Shown here one piece after another: positions 57,000 through 64,000 of a stretch of 64,000 nucleotides of DNA. Every line of letters starts with the position of its first letter. Position 1 is the stretch's first letter. The stretch covers positions 16,901,443 through 16,965,442 of the forward strand of contig NC_003071.7 of assembly GCF_000001735.4 (NCBI RefSeq). The letters are read 5' to 3'. The notes beneath the pieces were generated by a model. It was not told the origin of the DNA. It saw nothing but the letters and a program-made list of their open reading frames with translations, and did no database searches. This DNA comes from Arabidopsis thaliana (taxonomy: Eukaryota; Streptophyta; Magnoliopsida; Brassicales; Brassicaceae). The translations under genes and the position numbers were made by a program.

Positions 57000-59500
57000 A
57001 TGGAGGAACAGAGAGGAATTTCCTCTGGTGTTGTGTCGGAACCTGCATCGAATTCTGTGGTTTGTTGCTTCTTTTGGCTTTCCCGATGACTTTCTCGGTT
57101 CTTCATCAAATTTTATCAATTTGTTTATGGGTTTGTGTTCTTCGTCTCTGGGGTTATCCCAATTTTGTAGATTTCTGGCGAGAAGCGTAACGGAAATGGA
57201 TTAGATGAGAAAGATGAATTAGGGTCTAAACGTGTGAAAGTCCCAGATCTGGCTTCTGGTAATTCTCGAGTTTTCTTTTACTTAGAATGGTCGAATTCGA
57301 TTGTTAGAAATGATCTTTATCACTGAATTTTCGGATGATTTGTTAAAAGTTTCCTACTTTTTTTATAATTATGTTACAGATGCGAAAACCAGTAGTTTGC
57401 AATCTCATGGAAACAGTAATAGTGTTCAGCAACCAAATCTTAGTAGTGAGAAGTTGTCGAAAGTATCTAAAGTGCTTGTGGCTCCTGATGCTGAAGGTAT
57501 AAGAAGAGTAGTTAGAGAAAATGATGTTTTGTCTAAAGATATAAAACCTTCCTCAACTGTTGAGACGAGAACATACTTGCCTAAGGCCAAGTCAATTTCT
57601 ACAGATGATAATAGACGCGTTGTTAATTCTGGAAAACAGGCTTTGCTTGAGAATCATACTGTAAAAACAGATGATAGTAAGTGTCGTGTTGTTAAGAATA
57701 TTAGCCTCTTGAAACCGAGGGAGACTACTGAATCTGTTGTAAGTCAACGTGGAGCAGCAGAGCCTTCGGTTTCAGTTCCTGTTGGCGATAAAGTAAGTCC
57801 TTTTCAGATGTGTAGTAGTGCAGATGGCTCATTAGGTGAGTCAGATTCGATGCGGCGATGGAGGGAAATGAAGCGGAATGGTTTTCTATCAGGCCCTTTG
57901 GGTGGAGTTGCAGCACCAACTTCTACAGTAGTGACTACGCCTGTTGAAGTACCTGCGCCAAAGCAACAGAAGAATAAGCGGAGAGGTGGTGAGTCTCTCA
58001 AGAAGAAAAACGATGTCCCTAAGAAGGAACAACAGCTGGTAGATAGGTTCGCCAATGTTACTGCTCCAAGTGGATTGCTGACGGAATTGAACCCGGGAAT
58101 CATTAACCATGTCAGGACTAAGAAACAGGTCTGCTCAATTATTGAAGCTTTGATTCGAAGTAGTAATGATGATGCTACCACGAGGGAAAGACATGGCGAT
58201 TTCAATGTAAGAGGTATCTATCTATCATTCTTAATTACCTCATTAAGATGTCAAGTTAGCCAATTCAGACCAGAGACGAGAACTTTCACAATCAATGTTT
58301 TTGCTCACTCTGTTTACCTTGGAATTTCAGACGCAATCAGAGAAGATAGAGCATTAGCCTTTAAGTTACCATCCACCGGGGTGTCTGATAATGCCATTTC
58401 CATTACAAATCCTGAACAAGCCACATCTCTTGCTGTTGAAGGTCAGTGCCTTTTATCTTGTTTCAGATTACCTTTAGTTAACTGTTTCTTGGATCTTCTG
58501 AGTATGTGTCTGAAGTAATAAGTGGCAAGTCTTATGGCGTAAAAATGAAGACTTCTGTGTCAATTAACGATTTAGGGTTTCTGATTAAAGTAAGTCTAGA
58601 AGTGATAGAAATATAAATGTTAGGTATTTCTTTTTTTGTGCATAATGATTAATTCATATGCAGAAGTGGAAACGGAAAGAAATGCTTAAAAGGAAAATGT
58701 TTCTTTGCTTTTTAGCTGCTACCGTAGCTTCCCAATGGTTGGAGTTTCTTCAACAAGACCTCAGCGGACGACTTTCAGGTGCGCATTTTACTTACTTGAA
58801 GAAGATACCGCAGAGAGGCTTCTCGGGTTAATTGAGTTATAGAGATTTGAGTGAGATCTTATGCCTTGCAGCTGTGCAGGATAGTAGGAATAGAGTTCAA
58901 AATATTTTGACTACTGAGTTACCGCTTCTCGCTTCATCAAGGGAATCTTCTTCTAACCAAGCAAATTCTCTTGAGATGGTGACTACGAATACCTCTGGTG
59001 ATGCTTCGTCCGATAAAGCAGCAACCGAGACACATCAGAAGAGGTGGACTGCAAAATTTGATCAGATAAATAAAGCTCTGTATGATGAACAGAGAGATTT
59101 GGTGCGTAAATATCCACTGCCTTTGAGTTAAAATGATTATAGCGACATGGTCTTTTAAGCTTAGGGTCTGATGTTTGATACTATGGATTTGAAATTTGCA
59201 GGAACGTTCGCTAAACCAAGTGAAGGAAATGCAGTCACGATGTAACCATGGTCTACGACAAATGGAAGAGTACTCGCCTTTTAGTTCCCAATCATCCGAT
59301 TCAAGGTATAGACGAAGCAGTCCATAGAAGCATAGAAAAAGACTGGTCTAAATGATTTTCTTGTTGTACAATACACTTGCAGTTTTGGGAAAGACGGTAA
59401 TCAGGAGACTAGTATGGCGGTTCAGGCGGCTGCAGCTTCTATTTTTTCAACCTGCAGTTTTCTTCTGTCAATGATGAAGCCGCCGCCTACCGGTTCTTAA
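57000..59500 (+). CDS. Conserved plant protein of unknown function (UCP030365 type)
   Basis: Exons 57000-57059, 57171-57258, 57380-58213, 58331-58441, 58716-58778, 58872-59101, 59202-59305 and 59383-59500 give 535 aa starting MEEQRGISSGVVSEP. The first half is polar and low in complexity. A block SDSMRRWREMKRNGFLSGP followed by the basic KQQKNKRRGGESLKKK and then LTELNPGIINHVRTKKQV looks most conserved. The second half is helical (ASQWLEFLQQDLSGRL, QDSRNRVQNILTTELP) and ends with AAAASIFSTCSFLLSM. A nuclear location is plausible from the basic cluster. No catalytic motif is visible. Recalled as At2g40630, annotated only as an uncharacterised conserved protein. Confidence 0.88.
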
Positions 59501-59880
59501 TCTTGTTTTTTTTTTTTTTTTGGTTAACCGAATTTCTGACTAATCACACCGCCTATATGTTGTCTTTATGTTAGCACTTTTTTGATGGTTATTATCTTTA
59601 GTGTAAATAACAGGCGATTGATCAGTTTGTCATTCGTGTATGTAACATTAGAAGCGACCTTTTTTCTTTTTATATCAAAGCTACAAAGTTGGCATTTGTT
59701 TCAATACGCATGTCCTTTTAGATGAGCAAAGTTTCCTTGTATGAATGAAAACACTGGATTTAGTACAGAAAATTGTTGTCTCGTTCCTATATTACATAAT
59801 GAAACGTAGTAACTACTTTCTCTGAATGAAAAAATTACAGATGCTGATTTCTGCAGCCACAGATATTTGCTTTCTACGAG
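59501..59880. other. Convergent 3' gap
   Basis: 380 bp of 3' untranslated DNA from the two convergent genes; a T15 run at 59507-59521. Nothing else is seen. Confidence 0.5.
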
Positions 59881-61756
59881 TTAGAGCCAAGACGGTGGCA
59901 TTTCAGCTACTGTTACCTTCGTAGATGAATTGTCTGAAATCTTGGCAAGTGAGCAATGTTGTAACTTGATAGACTCTGAATTGTCCACTGTCTTCACAAC
60001 GTACCTGGGAACATATATCCAATTTTGTTATAAGAGCTTCAGCATCTATGGATGAAATGAGGCAACGAGACTTAACCATCCATTTAAGCATTGTGTCATT
60101 ATAACAGCTATGCGTCCGACAAACCTTGGAGGCGTCCTTTTGTTTCCCTAAGCCATAAGGAACTTTTTGTCTGTTAAAACATGAAAGTAGTATTCCCTAG
60201 AATGTATGAAGTAACATTGGTATGCATGAATATCTCAGACCTCTATGATAATATGATCTCCAATGGAGAAAGGAAACTGTATGCCTCGGCTACTCTTAGG
60301 AGTTTCAGTGATGTTTGGGATACAGAAACTTCTCTTCTGCAGCAAGATTCATAAGAAAGAAACTCTGCTTATCTGATTTCTCACTGTTAATGTAATCTCA
60401 CATGATTACTGTGTATTGGAAAAACAAACCTGATCCGACCTTTCTTTCCTTCTTTTCAGCGTGTGAATATGATCTGAATCTTCTTCTTGGCGGAAAGCAT
60501 GAACTACAATTCTGAGAGCTGAACAAGCCAATAAACTTGATCAGGAAGAAGAATAGAAGTCTTTCTCTGAAACTAGTAATGCCGTGAAACTCACAGAGAT
60601 TTGGCTTTTCTGATCCTTCTAAAGTAGGTTGGGAACATGTGAAACATGCTTTCTAACAACAAAAATTACCAAAACTCAGATTATTAAGATTCACATGAGA
60701 CAAAAGCAAGAAGACCCTTATTAAATGGACTGGTTAAGAGTCAGTCATATACCATTTTTTTAACTTCTTTTAATCCCCCGGCGCCAAAAGAATGTCCACA
60801 AGGCAGTATGGTAGCATCATTCATCAAGGCTCCGCTATCCAAACCAAAGTAACAGAAAAGAAAAATCATCTCTATGAATGTTAACAAGAATTAGCCTTCT
60901 AGACGATACACTTTCCATCACACAACAATAATCATCAAGGTTACATTGACATTGACTCAGATTCAAAAATTAAACTGATCTTAGTTATCAAATTCCCTGA
61001 CCATTGACAAGCAGACTTAACAAACTTACGTGACAGGATCAGAGAGGATGGCCTTGAGAGACTCCCAAGAGCTGACACTAGTAGTAGTGACTCTCTCCTT
61101 CTCCACAGAAGCAAAATCTCGCTTTTGTTGCGTGTTACGGTGGGAATTAGATACGTTACCATCTGGTTTAGTGATCCTCACCTTAAACTCCATTTCATGT
61201 CGATCAATCGTTGAATTACCTTCCCCATCTTCTCTCACAACCAGTTCCCAACCAACTGAGCTTAAGTAAAACCAAAGAATTTTTCGTTAGCTTCAACAAT
61301 CTTGGAATCTCCGGTAGTCGTGAAAGAAGTAATGTAGAGTATTATTATACCTGGATTTTTACTTTCTCTGTTGGTTTCTTCAGCTGCAGCAGAATCATAA
61401 TTGTTACCGGAATCAATACCAGGCTGAATCAGAGCAGTTCGTCTTCGGATAGAAACGTCGTACTCTTCATCATCTCCATCGGAATACATGGTTTCATCTT
61501 TCTCAATTCTATTTCCGCAGAAACCTTGCTGGGTTCTGAAATGGCGATCGCCGACGGTTTCGAGCTCCCGGATCTTAGTACCTGAATCTCCCACACGGAA
61601 ACGCAAAGATTCATCTTCAACGTGGAATACGAACCGAGGATCGATACTGTCGTTAACGGACATTTGCTTTTCCGCCGGAAAATTCAGAAGGCGATCGATA
61701 GAGACTGGAAGAGCACAGAGAGAGAGTTTAAAACGACGTCGTCGTAAGTGGGACAT
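59881..61756 (-). CDS. U-box/RING-type protein (PUB62/63-like)
   Basis: Probable E3 ubiquitin ligase. Minus-strand exons 61756-61351, 61255-61030, 60834-60753, 60652-60595, 60518-60430, 60336-60241, 60147-60077 and 60004-59881 give 383 aa. The U-box core reads SDPVTGALMNDATILPCGHS (about residues 207-226), then KACFTCSQPTLEGSEKPNLS and LRIVVHAFRQEE. A C-terminal domain, GNKRTPPRFVGRIAVIMTQC then LNGWYVVKTVDNSESIKL, matches the conserved tail of this small family and fixes the last three splice choices. The 72-nt last intron lies between 60076 and 60005; reading through it gives a stop at 60046-60048 and a truncated tail. Exon 6 has an in-frame NAGNAG acceptor. Recalled as At2g40640. Confidence 0.88.
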
Positions 61757-62145
61757 GAGTAGCACGCGCGTCGTGATGGTTAATGATTATGAAACCGTAT
61801 CATTTACCTATAAGCTTTTGGTGGGTCCGATTTACATGGACTCATAAAGTGATATCGCCACGTAGACATAACATATAGGTTTTTATATTTATCTGAATTA
61901 CCTTAAAAACAACTAATATCAAGAACCGGGTTACATTCAGAATTTCTCGACCACAATTCGTTTACGGTTTAGAGAACATACAGTACAATGCCATTACAGA
62001 TTCTCCATTTTGTTCTACATTAAAGAGGGATCAGGTAAACTCAAAAAAACCAAAACTATAGTGAGTAGGATCACAGTGTAGTAACCGGTTTAGCTGGGCA
62101 AATGAACCAAGTTTCGGTTTGATAAAGATGTCCTCATTTCACAGT
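61757..62145. other. Gap between the U-box gene promoter and PRP38 3' end
   Basis: Serves as promoter of the U-box gene (right of 61756) and 3' UTR of the PRP38 gene (left of 62146). A CCACGTAG ACGT motif is at 61859-61866. No gene is seen. Confidence 0.5.
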
Positions 62146-64000
62146 TCAGTCCCTGAGGGGTTTCATTCCCAGTGATGCTCTCAGTCTATTCATCTCTGCA
62201 ATTTCAGGATTTGGATGATCGGTTCCATCTTCCTTCATCTTCTCCTTCTTTTCTTTCTTTTTCTTAGGTTCTTCCCGATCCCGCACATCATCAGTTTCAT
62301 GTCTCTTACGATCCCTACTCCTGCTTCTACTTCTGCGCCTTGCCCTGTCTCTTCTGTCTCGTTCTCTATCTCTGCCTCTTTCCCTGTCCCTATCTCGCTC
62401 TCTATAGTGATCCCTGTCTCTCTCCCTATCCCGGTCTCGACCATGCCCACGTTCTCTTTCATAGTCTCTGTCATGATCTCGATCCATATCATAGTCTCTG
62501 TCATAATCACGATCCCTGCCAATCACAGAACCATGGTCAAATTATAATTCATGAAACAATGAGCTCAAGTCTCAACATCAATCATAATGAAAATCTGTAA
62601 CAAAAAGAAAACATTGATTGAGCTAAAAACTAGATGGGAAGTGCTCTCATGATTAACTGATCTTTTTCAAAGTAACACAATGACAACTACCATATACTGT
62701 ATCAGGGTAAGGATTGTAATAATGTCTGATCCATAATACTTCTCTCTGAACACTGTCAGTACAGAGAAACCTGGAAGGATCTCTACAAATTTAATTTCGG
62801 AAGCTGTATCCAACCGCTGATGGCTTGAGATGCCATAGTGGAAACAGACACTCAAAAGACAGAGTACTAGACATGATGCAAGAGCATTAGCTAGATCAAA
62901 CAGCTTCCACAATCACAAAGAATTTTTTTTTGAAAAATGTTAACTAGCATAGAAATGTATCTAGTAAAGGTCACGGATTCAGATACCTGTGTCTATGACT
63001 GTCGCGTCTCCTGTCTCTGTCTCTTTCTCTTTCTCTTTCAGGACTCTTACGGCGCTGATCCTGTAAAAGAGGAGGAAGATGGTATCATCTTAGAGCTGCT
63101 AGATAGAAACAGAAAACAGATCACATAAAAACTATTGCAGAATGAAAGCACTGACCATCTCATCTTCAGATCCATCAGCAATCCCTTCATTCTCCTCCTT
63201 TTCTTCCTCTTCTTCAAAGTCGTCTTCCAAAACACTTTTCCTTGGCTCTAATAAACCATTCTGTTCAAGCGTCCACCTATCATCAGAGTGAAAAATTAAC
63301 CATCTTAAAATACTGCAGAAACCAAAAACTAATTATTCAGCTTCAGACAAATGCAAAAGAAGAAACCTTTTCTTCAAACGTGGCATTGCAATATCACAAG
63401 AATAATCCTTGGTTAGAAGTTCCTCAATGACTTCGTCCACATGTGTCAGCGAAAACTCTATTCCAAACCAAAGAAATAAATCTAGTTAGTGAACAAATCA
63501 ATCAAAAGTTAAACACAACGGATCCATCGAAAGAAAATGAAACTTACTCCCATCAGATAACTTTTGTCTCACTTTCCGGTAGTCATTGTAGAGAGGTTCG
63601 AGGTAGCGATAGACATCAACATCAGTCCCAGTGAGACGCAGATAGAACGCACCAAGAATACGAACATATCTGCAGAAACCAAAAGAGTAAATATTTCAGT
63701 AATTCAAGAACAAATATCTGCAGAAACTAAGAGAGTAGATTATCTAAGACCAATAGATTTGAGAGACATTCCATACCTGTATACTTGAGAAACAACTACG
63801 ACAAGGCTAATAGCAGTATCCAATCTAGATTACGCAGAAATAAGCTTTTGGTTAGAAATCTTACTTGTAGTCATCATTTTTTATGAACTCCACGACAATT
63901 TCCTTCTCAGGCTGGATTTGAAGCATCTTCAATATGAGGCAAAGGAACGGAGTAGGCTTGCGGCTACCACCAAAGGTACCACCTAGATGGTCGAGCTCCA
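62146..64000 (-). CDS. PRP38 family pre-mRNA splicing factor, 3' part
   Basis: The gene continues beyond the right edge. Minus-strand exons in the window are 64000-63865 (partial), 63669-63548, 63457-63367, 63276-63156, 63060-62987 and 62515-62146. The sequence begins inside the PRP38 domain: [80 protein letters not shown] and [23 protein letters not shown]38 joins the spliceosomal B complex and is needed for its activation. After an acidic segment ([14 protein letters not shown]) there is a long Arg-Asp/Arg-Glu and RS-rich tail (exons 63060-62146), ending [16 protein letters not shown]. This RS/RD tail is usual for the plant and animal PRP38A/B proteins. Recalled as At2g40650. Confidence 0.93.

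Noticed and set aside
59903..60091. 62-codon minus-strand frame (MLKWMVKSRC...) as a separate gene or last exon
   Set aside because: It crosses the last intron of the U-box gene in a different frame; the frame that restores the conserved NKRTPPRFVGR and WYVVKT family blocks uses other bases.
62215..62600. Leu/Ser/Pro-rich plus-strand frames
   Set aside because: Antisense reading of the Arg-Asp repeat tail of PRP38.

Overview
The window is plant nuclear DNA. Its genes carry short AT-rich introns, single-copy genes are spaced 1-4 kb apart, and plant-only families are present (LBD, WEB/DUF827, KUP, alpha-expansin, CEP peptide, group I bZIP). Gene content and order match, from memory, Arabidopsis thaliana chromosome 2 around AT2G40470 to AT2G40650. 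Locus names are recalled, not searched. Coding exons were assembled by hand from splice sites, reading frame and family motifs. All multi-exon models are in frame, and many give the protein length I remember.

Layout, left to right: LBD15 (-), ASG8 (-), a WEB-family coiled-coil gene (+), HEME2 uroporphyrinogen decarboxylase (+), kinase A (+), RPS26A (+), a 3.9 kb repeat-rich gap, a nucleotidyltransferase (+), the secreted peptide precursor CEP15 (+), potassium transporter KUP2 (+), ETG1 replisome factor (+), kinase B (-), a Rit1-type initiator-tRNA modifying enzyme (+), kinase C (+), RPS26B (-), a macrodomain gene (-), EXPA8 (-), a 4.3 kb gap with a LINE fragment, bZIP18 (-), a conserved unknown gene (+), a U-box/RING gene (-) and the 3' part of a PRP38 splicing-factor gene (-), which runs off the right edge.

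The central 13.8-45.7 kb is shaped by local duplication. The kinase, the RPS26 gene with its promoter, and the tail of the macrodomain gene each exist twice in inverted orientation. Their order differs (macro-kinase-S26 versus macro-S26-kinase), and a third, divergent kinase lies between. Later events are visible inside the copies: a small Copia-type insertion with target duplication behind kinase A, an (AT)20 expansion before kinase A, and a near-perfect 26-bp inverted repeat created in an RPS26B intron. Each of two kinases has lost a different catalytic aspartate, while the third keeps both.

Most genes are housekeeping loci (tetrapyrrole synthesis, ribosome, replication, tRNA modification, splicing) and do not form one pathway. 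There is no CRISPR array, tRNA, rRNA or prokaryotic operon. The points most worth a second look are the kinase trio, two GC-AG introns (HEME2, ETG1), start codons isolated on a 3-nt coding exon in both RPS26 genes, the RPS26B intron hairpin, the 829-bp insertion with a 9-bp target duplication in a 151-bp tandem array, and the CEP-type peptide.
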